A stretch of 64,000 nt of DNA, from assembly GCF_039652555.1 (NCBI RefSeq), contig NZ_JBDJAF010000002.1:282603-346602 (forward strand). The letters run 5' to 3'. A program made the translations under genes and the position numbers. This DNA is from Parafrigoribacterium mesophilum (GTDB taxonomy: Bacteria > Actinomycetota > Actinomycetes > Actinomycetales > Microbacteriaceae). Below, one piece after another: positions 9,054 through 18,081 of the stretch. The notes beneath the pieces are model-generated. The model was not told the origin of the DNA. It saw only the letters and a program-made list of their open reading frames with translations, and did not search any database. Each line of letters opens with the position of its first letter. Position 1 is the first letter of the stretch.

Positions 9054-9893
9054 GTGCGGCAGATCGATGCGGGGTCGACCGTCGGTGTGGTCGTCGGCTT
9101 GCGGGTTGCGATCGGCGCCGGGCTACTGGCGGTCGGCTGGCTCGTGCTCGGTGGCGTCACCGGCGGCGCCTCGGCCGCCGAACTGGACGTCGCCGACGGC
9201 TCGCTGCTGGGTCCTGACTCGGGTCTCGCGGTCGTGACCGAATCGCTTCAGGGCGTTGGCACGGATGCTGGACCACGCGTTGCGACGCCCGGTGCGGATC
9301 ATGCGCCCGCCGTAGCGGGGTTGCCGGCTCTTGCCAGCATCGTCACGGATGCCGCCGCCGTACAGCAGCTCACCGAGCCCGTGTCGGAGAGCGTTGAGCC
9401 GGTGCTGGAGTCGGTCGAGCCGGTACTGAAGAACGTAGAGCCGGTGCTGAATGTGCTTGATCCGGTGCTGCAATCGGTCGAACCGGTGCTTAAGACCGTC
9501 GGCGTCGACGCGACCGTGTTCGGTACGCAGCCTGAGAGTATCGAGGTAGCGCCGGAGCGGGCGACCGCGGCGTACTGCGTCACCGACTGCGACGCGCGCG
9601 CGACCGAGGTTCCCCCATCTGTGCGGGGCGACATCCGGTCCACACGTAATCGGTCCGCCGCCGCCATTGCGCCGGAGGATCCGGTGCCACACGCGCCCGC
9701 GCCATCCGCGCCGTTGGCGCCGATGGTTCTTTCCGAGACGGTGACGCCCGGCACATCCGGGAGCATCGCCCTAGCGAGCGACGTCGCCGAGCGGGGTTGG
9801 GTTTTCTGGGCCCCAAGCGCTCGCACCATGCCGCCGGGCGAGGACGTCCCGCCGGCTTCCCCCACATACGAATCCAACTCAACTCCTGACTGA
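9054..9893 (+). CDS. Secreted protein with six heptad repeats, unknown function
   Basis: 279 residues from a GTG start preceded by a G-rich stretch (GGGGTGGGGGTG). Residues 1-41 form a Sec signal peptide (hydrophobic core about 11-36, likely cleavage after GASA). The mature part is rich in Ala, Pro, Val and Ser. Residues 109-150 are exactly six 7-residue units of the form PVLxSVE, which could form an amphipathic helix or coiled coil. A lone CxxxC pair (YCVTDC, about 175-179) follows. No known domain, no lipobox and no C-terminal anchor are recognised. The next gene encodes another secreted repeat protein in the same direction, so the two may form a surface-protein locus. Confidence 0.65.
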   Translation: MRQIDAGSTVGVVVGLRVAIGAGLLAVGWLVLGGVTGGASAAELDVADGSLLGPDSGLAVVTESLQGVGTDAGPRVATPGADHAPAVAGLPALASIVTDAAAVQQLTEPVSESVEPVLESVEPVLKNVEPVLNVLDPVLQSVEPVLKTVGVDATVFGTQPESIEVAPERATAAYCVTDCDARATEVPPSVRGDIRSTRNRSAAAIAPEDPVPHAPAPSAPLAPMVLSETVTPGTSGSIALASDVAERGWVFWAPSARTMPPGEDVPPASPTYESNSTPD

Positions 9894-9936
9894 GTGAGCC
9901 CCGCCTGCCCGGAATCGGGCGGGACACCGGGTAAAA

Positions 9937-9954
9937 GCGCCCGTTCGCGGGCGC
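9937..9954 (+). terminator. UUCG-capped hairpin between the two secreted-protein genes
   Basis: GCGCCCG-TTCG-CGGGCGC: a perfect 7-bp GC stem with a UUCG tetraloop, 43 bases after the upstream stop. No T-run follows. It may end the upstream transcript or stabilise the leader of the next gene, whose AAGGAG ribosome site lies 16 bases further on. Confidence 0.5.
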
Positions 9955-9985
9955 GATCATTCATTCAATTCAAGGAGTACAGATC

Positions 9986-11086
9986 ATGAAGAAGTATGTC
10001 TCAAGGGCGCTGTGGTGCGCCCTCTTAGCCGGAGGGCTCACGGTCCTCGGCGCCACGGCGGCCAATGCCGCAGAGAGCAGCGGTGAGGATGGGCTCGGCT
10101 CGGGAAACCAGATCCTGAGTTCCATCACGGCACCGTTGGCTGTGGAGGGAAATGCAATCTCGTTGCTGGGTGACAGCTCGAGTAGCGGGACCTCGACGGC
10201 TCCGGCTGTCGTGGCCGATGGCAGTGGTTCGGATGCTGCTGTGACTGATGGTGGGGATGGGGTTGCTTCAGGCAATCAGGTTGCGCCGGATGTGGTTGCG
10301 CCGGTGACGGTGGAAGGAAACGCAATTTCGTTGCTGGGTGACAGCTCGAGTAGCGGGACCTCGACGGCTCCGGCCGTGGTGGCCGATGGCAGTGGTTCGG
10401 ATGCGGCTGTGACTGATGGTGGGGATGGGGTTGCTTCGGGTAATCAGGTCTCGCCGGATGTGACGGCACCGGTGGCTGTGGAGGGGAACGCGATCTCGTT
10501 GCTGGGTGACAGCTCGAGTAGCGGCACCTCGACCGGTCCGGCTGCCGTAGCTGGTGACGCCAACGAGGGGATCCTTGGCTTCGGTGACGATGAGGACGGC
10601 ATCCTCGATTTCGGTAACGGTGACCAGGGGATCCTCGGCTTCGGTGACGATGAGGGTACCGTTCGTCTCGGGTTCGCCTCTCAGGCCGGAACTGTTGTCG
10701 ACGGTAACGTCGCCGACGAGCGCACTGGCGACAACGAGGGCGTCCTTGGGTTCGGCACCGACAGCCCTCGGGTTCTTCGTCTCGGATTCGCCTCTCAGGT
10801 GGGCGCGGTTCTCGACGGTAACGTCGCCGACGTGCCGGCTGACGACAACACCGCAGAAGGACCGGCAACCACAGCGGTGATCCAGAGCACGAGCACCGGC
10901 TCAGTCGACGGCGAATTGGAGACGCTGGCGCTGAGCGAGCCCGCGGCCACCGACGGTGACCTGTCGACGCAGGCACTCGCCGCGACCGGCGGCGACACGG
11001 GCAACGGCGCAACCGCCGCGGCCCTGATGCTCGGCGCCGGACTGACGCTGATCGCCGCGGCACGACGCAAGAGCCTGCAGTTCTAA
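9986..11086 (+). CDS. Chaplin-like repeat surface protein with LAXTG sorting signal
   Basis: 366 residues with a good AAGGAG site before the ATG. Residues 1-29 are a Sec signal peptide (cleavage near ANA). From residue 39 a 56-residue unit begins with SGNQ and contains VEGNAISLLGDSSSSG; unit starts are at 39, 95 and 151 (two full, one partial). The SGNQ...VEGNAISLLG core resembles chaplin domains but has no cysteines. Residues about 195-224 hold three 10-residue GILGFGDDE-type acidic units. The C-terminus is LAATG (331-335), then a hydrophobic stretch (about 342-358) and RRK: an LAXTG cell-wall sorting signal of the kind used by class E sortases. Likely displayed on the cell surface. No sortase gene is seen in the window. 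Confidence 0.75.
   Translation: MKKYVSRALWCALLAGGLTVLGATAANAAESSGEDGLGSGNQILSSITAPLAVEGNAISLLGDSSSSGTSTAPAVVADGSGSDAAVTDGGDGVASGNQVAPDVVAPVTVEGNAISLLGDSSSSGTSTAPAVVADGSGSDAAVTDGGDGVASGNQVSPDVTAPVAVEGNAISLLGDSSSSGTSTGPAAVAGDANEGILGFGDDEDGILDFGNGDQGILGFGDDEGTVRLGFASQAGTVVDGNVADERTGDNEGVLGFGTDSPRVLRLGFASQVGAVLDGNVADVPADDNTAEGPATTAVIQSTSTGSVDGELETLALSEPAATDGDLSTQALAATGGDTGNGATAAALMLGAGLTLIAAARRKSLQF
10100..10530 (+). repeat. 168-bp in-frame tandem repeat
   Basis: Direct repeats with a 168-bp period, encoding the 56-residue chaplin-like units. Units begin at 10100, 10268 and 10436 (third partial). The stretch reading GCTGGGTGACAGCTCGAGTA is identical in all three, and the copies are close to identical overall, which implies recent duplication and possible copy-number variation. 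Confidence 0.85.
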
Positions 11087-11090
11087 GTGT

Positions 11091-11144
11091 TGCCGTTCCG
11101 GCTAACTGTGCCCCGCGAAACGGGAACAGTTAGCCGGAACAGGC
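11091..11144. terminator. Strong bidirectional terminator
   Basis: GTTCCGGCTAACTGT (11095-11109) and its exact reverse complement at 11126-11140 form a 15-bp stem. Beyond a one-base bulge the pairing extends with TGCC/GGCA. It lies between the convergent LAXTG-protein and aquaporin genes, the expected place for a shared terminator. Confidence 0.75.
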
Positions 11145-11157
11145 ACAATTAGGCGCG

Positions 11158-11919
11158 CTACTGGACGCGAGCGAACAGCGGCTTGTAGCTGGCTCCGGCG
11201 ATGATCCCGCCGACGATCGGCGCGACCACGAACGCCCACACCTGACCGAGCGCGACCCCGTCACCGAAGATCGCCGAGGCGATCGAGCGCGCCGGGTTGA
11301 GCGAGGCACCGCTAACCGGAAGGCCGACCAGCAACAACATGGTCAACGCGAGACCGATGGCCAGCGGCGCGAGTCCCGCCGGGGCACGCCGGTCGGTCAC
11401 CCCGAGAATGACATACACGAACAGCGCGGTGAGGATGACCTCGATCAAGAGCACCGACAGCAGGCTGAACCCGCCGGGGGAACGCTCGCCGAAGCCGGTC
11501 GACGCGAATCCGCTGGACTGCGCCTTCGCGAGGAAACCGTCCTTGCCACCCGCGGCGATCGCGAACAGCAGCGCGGACGCGATGATCCCGCCCACCAGCT
11601 GCGCCACCAGGTAGCCGACGACATCCTTCCAGGGCAGCCGACCGGCGACGGCGGCACCGATGGTCACGGCCGGGTTGAAGTGCGCGCCCGACACGTGCCC
11701 GAACGCGTAGGCGCCGGCGACCACCGACAGCCCGAAGGCCAGGGCGATAGGCAGGTACACCTCACCGGCGCCGGGGAACAGTGTGGCGAACAGCACGGTC
11801 CCCACGCCGACGAACACGAGGATGAAGGTTCCCAGCGCCTCCGCAGTGAGCCGCGCGGTGATCGACGGGGCATCGGTCGGAGTGTGGGCGGTACGGGTCG
11901 GTCGACTGGTTTGCGCCAT
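11158..11919 (-). CDS. aqpZ: MIP-family aquaporin
   Basis: 253 residues, major intrinsic protein family; water or small-solute channel in the cytoplasmic membrane. Both half-helix signatures are present, HFNPAVT and SLNPARS, in two internally homologous halves with six membrane spans. The N-terminal 25 residues are polar and Thr-rich. The histidine before the first NPA and the arginine after the second fit a water-selective filter, favouring AqpZ over a glycerol facilitator (inference). Convergent with the LAXTG protein gene. Confidence 0.85.
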   Translation of the reverse strand: MAQTSRPTRTAHTPTDAPSITARLTAEALGTFILVFVGVGTVLFATLFPGAGEVYLPIALAFGLSVVAGAYAFGHVSGAHFNPAVTIGAAVAGRLPWKDVVGYLVAQLVGGIIASALLFAIAAGGKDGFLAKAQSSGFASTGFGERSPGGFSLLSVLLIEVILTALFVYVILGVTDRRAPAGLAPLAIGLALTMLLLVGLPVSGASLNPARSIASAIFGDGVALGQVWAFVVAPIVGGIIAGASYKPLFARVQ

Positions 11920-11995
11920 GATCCTGCTTTCTGATAGGGGGAACCTTCATCCCGAGGCTACCGGATACACACAGCGTACTTCCAGCAATTACCGA

Positions 11996-12829
11996 TCAGG
12001 TTCTTGGCGGAAACCGATGCGGCAGGCCGGTCAACACCGGCTCCACGGCCGACAGGCGCTGCTTTCGCAGCTGCAGCGCCAGCAGCTCGCGTTCCCGCCG
12101 CACCGCGGCGACCGCGGCGAGGAACAGCTCCGGGTCGGCCCGCGGCAGCGGGGACACAAATCGCGCCGCCTCCGCCGCCAACTGCGAGGCCACCCGCAGC
12201 CGCGTCTCCGGGGTGAGGCCGTCGGCCTGCCGCAGGAACTGCGCGATCCGCCGCGCCAGCGGGTCCGGCATCCTGGCGACATCCGCCGACCGGGCCCAGT
12301 CGACCAGCACGACCGGCACGCCGAAGATCGCCGGATCCCTGCGCTGCACCCGCTCGTATTGGCTGTAGGTGCCGGCCAGGATGTCGCCCATCCGTTTCGT
12401 GCGCGCGTTCAGCAGCCCGAACAGCGCGGCGATCCCGCCCAGCGACATGAACAACTCGAGCACGCCGCTGAGTGCCCGGATGAACGCGTGCCGGAACCCG
12501 ATCGCCCCGCCGTCGTCGCGGACGATGCGCGCGCCCACCACCAGCCGGCCGAGCGACTTGCCGTGCGTGAGCAACTCCACGGCGGTCGGCAGCACCACGA
12601 TGCAGAACACGAGCGACGCGATGGTCACCGCCTTCACCGCCGCATCGTCCAGCGCGCCGGCGACCACGGGGGAGTTGATCGCCAGGACGAGCCCGAGCCA
12701 ACTGCCCAGGTAGACGATCACATCCAGCAGCGCCCCGGCCCCGCGCAGCACAAAACTGGTCGGCCGCAGGTCCAGGCCGACGGCCTCCCCGGTCATCAGC
12801 TCGCCTTCGTCGGGCTCCGGGCTTGCCAT
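11996..12829 (-). CDS. RDD family membrane protein
   Basis: 277 residues. Residues about 20-160 form an RDD domain: LRPTSFVLRGAGALLDVIVYLG with the N-terminal Arg, then membrane helices with Asp residues, and the GKSLGRLVVGARIVRDDGG segment. The C-terminal 110 residues are helical and soluble, ending near RVLTGLPHRF. It is divergent from the SpoIIM-like gene with starts only 17 bases apart, and such RDD/SpoIIM pairs next to DUF58/MoxR clusters recur in actinobacteria. Function unknown; transport or membrane scaffolding has been suggested for RDD proteins. Confidence 0.8.
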   Translation of the reverse strand: MASPEPDEGELMTGEAVGLDLRPTSFVLRGAGALLDVIVYLGSWLGLVLAINSPVVAGALDDAAVKAVTIASLVFCIVVLPTAVELLTHGKSLGRLVVGARIVRDDGGAIGFRHAFIRALSGVLELFMSLGGIAALFGLLNARTKRMGDILAGTYSQYERVQRRDPAIFGVPVVLVDWARSADVARMPDPLARRIAQFLRQADGLTPETRLRVASQLAAEAARFVSPLPRADPELFLAAVAAVRRERELLALQLRKQRLSAVEPVLTGLPHRFPPRT

Positions 12830-12846
12830 GTCTAGTATCTAAGCAG

Positions 12847-13845
12847 ATGGATCTTGACGCCTATTCCGCCGCCCACCGCGATGAGTGGGATGAGCTTGCC
12901 CGGCTCGCCGGCAAGCGCCATTTCAGCGGCGCCGAGGCGGATGCGCTGATCGAGCGGTACCAAGCCGGCGCCACCCAGCTGTCGGCGATCAAAACCACCG
13001 CCGGGCAGTCGGTGCAGGGCGACCGGCTGTCGCTGCTGCTCTCCCGAGCCCGGCTGCGATTCACCGGCGCCAGCGCCAACGTGCTGAGCCGGCTGCCGGA
13101 GTTCTTCGGCGCGGGGCTGCCCGCCGCGCTGTATCGCATCCGGTGGCTCAGTCTGGCGATCACCGCCGCGTCGCTGTTGATCGGACTGCTTTACGCGATC
13201 TGGGCGATTCAGCACCCCGGGGTGCTGGCCTCCGTGTTCGGCAGCGACGCCGAGCGGCGACACTACGTGGAACACGACTTCGTGGAGTACTACTCCAACT
13301 ACAGCGGCGGCTCGTTCGCCAGCTCGGTGTGGACCAACAACGCCTGGATCGCCGCGCAGGCCGTCGCCTTCGGCATCGTCGGCGTGTACACCCCGTACCT
13401 GCTGTTCACCAACGCGATGCACATCGGCTTCGCCGGCGCGCTCATGCAGCAGTACGGGCAGCTGGACACCTTCTTCCTCTACATTGCACCGCACGGGCAG
13501 CTCGAGCTGTACTCCATCTTCGTGGCCGGCGCGGCCGGCCTGCGGATCTTCTGGGCCTGGATCGCACCCGGCGCCCGCAGCCGCGGACAGGCGCTGGCCG
13601 AGGATGCGCGGGCGCTGTTCACCGTGGCGATCGGCCTGATCCTGGCGCTGCTCACCTCCGGGATCATCGAGGGATTCGTCACCCGGCAGGACTGGCCCTG
13701 GCCGGTCAAGATCGGCATCGGCACCCTCGCGCTCGCGGGATTCCTGGCCTACCAGTGGATCTTGGGTGGCCGGGCCGCGCGGGCCGGCCGCACCGGCGAC
13801 CTGGACGAGTTCGAGGCCGGCGCCCGCCGCCTCGTGGCGGGCTAA
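12847..13845 (+). CDS. Stage II sporulation protein M (SpoIIM)-like membrane protein
   Basis: 332 residues from the ATG at 12847; an upstream in-frame start would overlap the divergent RDD gene. A soluble N-terminal about 100 residues (MDLDAYSAAHRDEWDELARLAGKR) is followed by at least five membrane helices, with NNAWIAAQAVAFGIVG and the characteristic LYIAPHGQLELYSIFVAGAAG segment of the SpoIIM family. No sporulation is implied: in non-sporulating actinobacteria this family travels with RDD, MoxR and DUF58 genes, as here. Role unknown. Confidence 0.8.
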   Translation: MDLDAYSAAHRDEWDELARLAGKRHFSGAEADALIERYQAGATQLSAIKTTAGQSVQGDRLSLLLSRARLRFTGASANVLSRLPEFFGAGLPAALYRIRWLSLAITAASLLIGLLYAIWAIQHPGVLASVFGSDAERRHYVEHDFVEYYSNYSGGSFASSVWTNNAWIAAQAVAFGIVGVYTPYLLFTNAMHIGFAGALMQQYGQLDTFFLYIAPHGQLELYSIFVAGAAGLRIFWAWIAPGARSRGQALAEDARALFTVAIGLILALLTSGIIEGFVTRQDWPWPVKIGIGTLALAGFLAYQWILGGRAARAGRTGDLDEFEAGARRLVAG

Positions 13846-13937
13846 CCCGCACCATGCGGTGACTTGCATATTGTTGTGGTTCCCGAGGCCTGGGAAGGTG
13901 CACAAGGCGCAACTCAGCGTGGTGGTAGGTCACCCAA

Positions 13938-15248
13938 CTAGAGGCGACCGGCCGCCTTCAGCGCCAGGTACGTGTCGGCCAGCGCGGGAGGCAGCTCCGC
14001 CGGCGCGCCGGTGACCACCTCGGCGCCCAGCTGCCGGATGGCGGCCGACACGCGCGCCACATCCAGCAGGGCGCGTTCCGCCGCCGCCGCGCGGTACACC
14101 TGCGTCCGGTTCTCGCGTTGCAGCGTCGCCTCGAGCACCGCCGGATCGGTCACCGACGACACCACCACGGTGTGCTTGTGCGTCAGCTGCGGCAGCACCG
14201 ACAGCAGCGCCCCGGAGCCACCGGGCGCGTCGATCGACGTCATCAGCACCACGAGCGCACGATGACTGGTCACCGACCGCACCAGCGCCGGCACCGCACT
14301 CCAGTCCATCTCGATCAGCTCCGGGTCGATCGGCGCCATCGTGTCCACCATCCGGGACAGCAGCTCCGCTCCGCTGGCGCCCTGCACCCGGCCGCGCGCC
14401 CGCCGGTCGAACACCACCAGGTCGATCCGATCCCCGGCCCTGGTCGCCAGCGCGGCCAGCAGCAGCGCCGCCTCGAACGCGGTGTCGATGCGCGGCTCGT
14501 CCGCGATCCGCGCCGCCGACGTGCGCCCGGAATCCACCACGATGACGACCCGGCGATCCCGTTCCGGACGCCAGGTGCGCACCACCAGCCGGCGGTCGGC
14601 ATCCGGCCCGGTGCGCCGCGCGGTCGCCCGCCAGTCGATCGAGCGCACATCGTCGCCGCGCACGTACTCCCGCAGCGAGTCGAACTCGGTGCCCTGCCCG
14701 CGGATCATCACGCTCGTGCGCCCGTCGAGCTCCCGCAGCCGGGCCAGCCGCGACGGCAGATGCTTGCGCGAATGGAACGGCGGCAGCACCCGGATGGCGC
14801 CCGGCACCGCAATGGTCGCCTGCCGCGCCGCCAAGCCCAGCGGCCCGAACGCGCGCACGCTCACCTGGCCGGCGTGCCGCTCACCGCGGCGGAACGGCGT
14901 CAACGTCGTGGTGACGGCCCGACGCTCGCCGGCCGGCACGACCAAGCGCGCCCGGGTCGGACTCGCCCCGGCGGAGGGCTGCCAGCCGTCCCGGACCACC
15001 CCGCGCACCGGCCGGGACCCCTCGTTGACCACGAGCAGCGTCGAGGTCGTACTTTCGCCCAGCCGGATGCGACCGGGCAGCTCCCGGGTCAGCCGCAGCC
15101 GCCGCGGCGAGCCGGCGAGCATCGCATCCACGGCCCCCACCACGACGACCAGCAGCACCCAGGCCGCGGCCACCCACGGGTCGTTCAACAGCACCAGCGG
15201 AACGATCCCCAGCGCCAGGAACGCGACGAACCACCCGGAGACGGCCAT
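13938..15248 (-). CDS. DUF58 domain protein
   Basis: 436 residues from the ATG at 15248, one base after the MoxR stop. Two N-terminal membrane helices (about 5-45) precede a beta domain and the DUF58 signature GTEFDSLREYVRGDDVRS then IDWRATARR. A von Willebrand A-like fold follows (VVIVVDSGRTS, metal-site-like). Part of the MoxR-DUF58-DUF4350-DUF4129 operon on the minus strand. DUF58 proteins pair with MoxR AAA+ ATPases in presumed chaperone or metal-insertion machines; the client here is unknown. Confidence 0.85.
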   Translation of the reverse strand: MAVSGWFVAFLALGIVPLVLLNDPWVAAAWVLLVVVVGAVDAMLAGSPRRLRLTRELPGRIRLGESTTSTLLVVNEGSRPVRGVVRDGWQPSAGASPTRARLVVPAGERRAVTTTLTPFRRGERHAGQVSVRAFGPLGLAARQATIAVPGAIRVLPPFHSRKHLPSRLARLRELDGRTSVMIRGQGTEFDSLREYVRGDDVRSIDWRATARRTGPDADRRLVVRTWRPERDRRVVIVVDSGRTSAARIADEPRIDTAFEAALLLAALATRAGDRIDLVVFDRRARGRVQGASGAELLSRMVDTMAPIDPELIEMDWSAVPALVRSVTSHRALVVLMTSIDAPGGSGALLSVLPQLTHKHTVVVSSVTDPAVLEATLQRENRTQVYRAAAAERALLDVARVSAAIRQLGAEVVTGAPAELPPALADTYLALKAAGRL

Positions 15249-15249
15249 G

Positions 15250-16203
15250 CTAGATCGGCACCTGCACCTGCTGCAGAATCGACCGCAGGATCGCATCCGC
15301 CGAAACACCCTCCAGCTCCGCCTCCGGACGCAACTGGATGCGATGCCGCCAGACCGGCAAGAGCATCGCCTGCACATGGTCGGGGGTGACCCCATCGGAG
15401 CCGTTCAGCCAGGCCCACGCCTTGGCCGCCGACAGCAACGCCGTCGCCCCGCGCGGACTGACCCCGAGCCCCACCGACGGACTGCTGCGGGTGCCGCGCG
15501 CCAGGTCCACGATGTAGGCCAGCACATCGGCGCTCGCCGTGACCGCCGCGACCTGCCGCTGCGCCTGCGCCAGCTGCGCGGCATCCAGCACCGGCGTGAC
15601 CCCGGCGGCCGCCAGGTCCCGCGGGTTGAACCCGGCGGCGCTGCGATTGAGGATCTCCACCTCGTGATCGCGGTCCGGGATGTCCAGGGTGAGCTTGAGC
15701 AGGAACCGGTCCAACTGCGCCTCGGGCAGCGTGTAGGTGCCCTCATACTCGATCGGATTCTGCGTGGCCGCCACCAGGAACGGCTCCGGCAGCGGATGGG
15801 TCTGCCCGTCCACGGTGACCTGCCGCTCCTCCATGGCCTCCAGCAGCGCCGACTGCGTCTTCGGCGGGGTGCGGTTGATCTCATCGGCCAGCAGGATGTT
15901 CGTAAACACCGGCCCGGCGCGGAACTCGAAGTCACCGGCCTTCGCGTCATAGACGAGCGAACCGGTCACATCCCCGGGCATCAGGTCGGGGGTGAACTGC
16001 ACCCGCTTGGTGTCCAGCCGCAGGCTGCGGCTGAGGGTGCGCACCAGCAGCGTCTTCGCCACCCCGGGCACTCCCTCCAACAGCACGTGGCCGCCCACCA
16101 GCAGCGCCACGATGAGGCCGGTCACCGCGCCATCCTGGCCGACCACCGCCTTGCCCACCTCGGCGCGCACCTGCGCGAAAGAGTTCCTCATCTCGTCGGT
16201 CAT
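15250..16203 (-). CDS. MoxR-family AAA+ ATPase
   Basis: 317 residues. Walker A GVPGVAKT (44-51), Walker B ILLADEINR (near 110), sensor 1 in VAATQNPIEYEGTYTLPEAQLDRF. Full length. Directly followed by DUF58 (one-base gap) and preceded by the DUF4350 gene (four-base gap), so all are one transcription unit. MoxR ATPases act as chaperones with a VWA/DUF58 partner; target not deducible from the sequence. Confidence 0.9.
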   Translation of the reverse strand: MTDEMRNSFAQVRAEVGKAVVGQDGAVTGLIVALLVGGHVLLEGVPGVAKTLLVRTLSRSLRLDTKRVQFTPDLMPGDVTGSLVYDAKAGDFEFRAGPVFTNILLADEINRTPPKTQSALLEAMEERQVTVDGQTHPLPEPFLVAATQNPIEYEGTYTLPEAQLDRFLLKLTLDIPDRDHEVEILNRSAAGFNPRDLAAAGVTPVLDAAQLAQAQRQVAAVTASADVLAYIVDLARGTRSSPSVGLGVSPRGATALLSAAKAWAWLNGSDGVTPDHVQAMLLPVWRHRIQLRPEAELEGVSADAILRSILQQVQVPI

Positions 16204-16207
16204 GCGT

Positions 16208-17404
16208 TCATTCTCCCGTGTTGGCGCCGGTTCCGGATGCCGCCCGCGCGGCGCGCTCGAGCTCCAGCAACTCGTCCGAGAGCCGCACCAACTCGCGGTC
16301 GGTGGCGGGCACCGCGTCGACGAGCAGGTCGCGGATCCGGGCCGGGTCGGCCCGGGTCATCGCGGCCACCGCGGCGGCGACCTCGTCCACGCCGGCCAGT
16401 CGGGACTGTCCGCACTGCGCGGCGAGCCGCTGGACCGCACCGATCCGCAGCGCATCCAAGGCGTGTAGCCGGGCGGAGGACTTCTGGTACAGCCGCGCCC
16501 TGCCCTCCATCGTCTCGCTCGCGCGCACCACCACCGGCAGGTTCTCCACCACCAGCGGCCCGAGCCGCCTGCCGCGCCAGAACGCGGCGGCCACGACGAC
16601 GAGCAGCAGCAGGATCATCACGCCGGGCACCCACTGCGGGGTGAGCTCCGCCAGGGTGGGTGCCCCACCGGCGACATCGGACACGCTGGGCAGGTACCAG
16701 ACCAGGTGCGAGTGCTCGCCGAGCAGGCCGAGGGCCAGCGCCGCATTGCCCCGCTCCGCGACGTGCTCGTTGGCGAAGACATCCTGGAGGCCCAGCACCG
16801 TGACCGACCCGGATGCGCCGGCGACGCGCACGAGCGAGAACACTGCTCCCTTGTTGTCTGAGTTCGTGCCGGCCAGGCATCCGGTGGCCCGCTCGGCCGC
16901 AGTGATCCGGAACCCGGTGCCGCCGCCGGACACTGACCCGGCCCGTCGCACCGCCGGCACGTCGCAGTCGGCGGTCAGCGCCGCATCCGGGACCCGGCCG
17001 GCCTGCGCCACCCCGGGTGCCACGGCGGCCAGTGCGGAGAAGCCGGGGCTCACCAGCACACTGTCGGCGGCCAGACCGGCGACCTTCTCGTACTGCTTCG
17101 CGTCGAGATAGCCCTTCGGGTCGTACAGGAACAGGGTGGTGTCCCGCGGGTCGGTGATCGCCGCGGTCGTTGCGGCCAGGGTCGAGGTCGCCGTCACCGT
17201 CACGCCATGCTGCCGCAGCACCTCGGCCAGCGCCTTGCTGCCGGCGGGCGCCGCGTTGCTGGCCGACAGCGCGTCTCCGGCGCGTCCGGCGGCCCCGGTG
17301 AACAGCACGGTACCCACCGCGAACAGGAGCAGGACGACGCCCGCGGCGATCCAGAACGCCCAGCGCCGGGTGGCGCCGCGCACGGTGGGGGTGGTGATCG
17401 TCAT
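16208..17404 (-). CDS. DUF4350 domain membrane protein
   Basis: 398 residues from the ATG at 17404, which overlaps the DUF4129 stop in ATGA form; longer in-frame starts lie inside that gene. Membrane helix near 13-33 (WAFWIAAGVVLLLFAVGTVL), then a DUF4350-type extracytoplasmic domain starting SKALAEVLRQHGVTVTATS with the TTLFLYDPKGYL strand, a second helix near 265 (GVMILLLLVVVAAAF) followed by GRRLGPLVVENLPVVVRA, and a cytoplasmic helical tail. Operon partner of MoxR and DUF58. Confidence 0.8.
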   Translation of the reverse strand: MTITTPTVRGATRRWAFWIAAGVVLLLFAVGTVLFTGAAGRAGDALSASNAAPAGSKALAEVLRQHGVTVTATSTLAATTAAITDPRDTTLFLYDPKGYLDAKQYEKVAGLAADSVLVSPGFSALAAVAPGVAQAGRVPDAALTADCDVPAVRRAGSVSGGGTGFRITAAERATGCLAGTNSDNKGAVFSLVRVAGASGSVTVLGLQDVFANEHVAERGNAALALGLLGEHSHLVWYLPSVSDVAGGAPTLAELTPQWVPGVMILLLLVVVAAAFWRGRRLGPLVVENLPVVVRASETMEGRARLYQKSSARLHALDALRIGAVQRLAAQCGQSRLAGVDEVAAAVAAMTRADPARIRDLLVDAVPATDRELVRLSDELLELERAARAASGTGANTGE

Positions 17405-18081
17405 CGCGGCAGTCCGTTCAGCTGCGGTCGGGCGCCCGCCAGCTCCCGCTCCAGGTCGGCCACCTGCCGGAACGCCTCCTCGGTTCCCGGCCGGCCCAGA
17501 TAGCGCACCTCGTCGAACGCGGCGGCGGCGAACTGGAGCCGGTCGTCCAGTGTCGGGAACGCGTGCCCGGCGGTGTCGGCGAAGGTGCGCGCCGTGGTCC
17601 CTGGGCTCACCGACACGATCGTGCGTTCGGCCAGCCCGCGGGCCAGCGCCCGGAACATCTCCGAGATGGCCAGCGACCACTGCGCCCGGCCCGCCGCCGC
17701 CTGCGCCGCGGCCCGCATCGCGGCGGCATCCCGGTCGTCGTCCACGCCGAACAGCACGCCGGCCGCGCGACTGCGGCGGTTCAGCCGGGGCGCGCCGAAA
17801 ATGAAGTAGGCGGCGATGATCCCGGCCAGCAGCAGCACCGTGATGATCACCAGCAACGGTCCGGGGCCGAGACCGGTGTTGCCGAGGTCCAGCGAGGTCA
17901 ACCAGTCCCAGAATGCAGCGGACACCCGATCGAACAGGGTCGGTTGCGCGGCCTGGTATTCCGGCTTCGACAGCTCAGCGACGATCCAGCGGCGCGCCTG
18001 GTCGGCATCCGGGTCGACCGGCACCTTGGCGGCCAGCCCGCCGAGCAGTGCGGAAGACCCCAGCGCCGCGAGGTGCATCAT
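17401..18081 (-). CDS. DUF4129 domain protein
   Basis: 226 residues. An N-terminal segment with PVDPDADQARRWIVAELSKP, one membrane helix near 75-95 (LLVIITVLLLAGIIAAYFIFG), then a cytoplasmic DUF4129 helical domain with FRALARGLAERTIVSVSPG and TARTFADTA. Starts overlap the upstream gene's stop (ATGATG at 18081-18076), giving two possible Met starts. Coupled at both ends within the MoxR operon. Confidence 0.8.
   Translation of the reverse strand: MMHLAALGSSALLGGLAAKVPVDPDADQARRWIVAELSKPEYQAAQPTLFDRVSAAFWDWLTSLDLGNTGLGPGPLLVIITVLLLAGIIAAYFIFGAPRLNRRSRAAGVLFGVDDDRDAAAMRAAAQAAAGRAQWSLAISEMFRALARGLAERTIVSVSPGTTARTFADTAGHAFPTLDDRLQFAAAAFDEVRYLGRPGTEEAFRQVADLERELAGARPQLNGLPR

Noticed and set aside
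10100..10530. CRISPR-like repetition
   Set aside because: The repeat is in frame, has a 168-bp period and no spacers; it encodes protein repeats.
12847..13845. Evidence for sporulation from the SpoIIM-like gene
   Set aside because: The family is widespread in non-sporulating actinobacteria next to RDD/DUF58/MoxR genes; no other sporulation gene is present.
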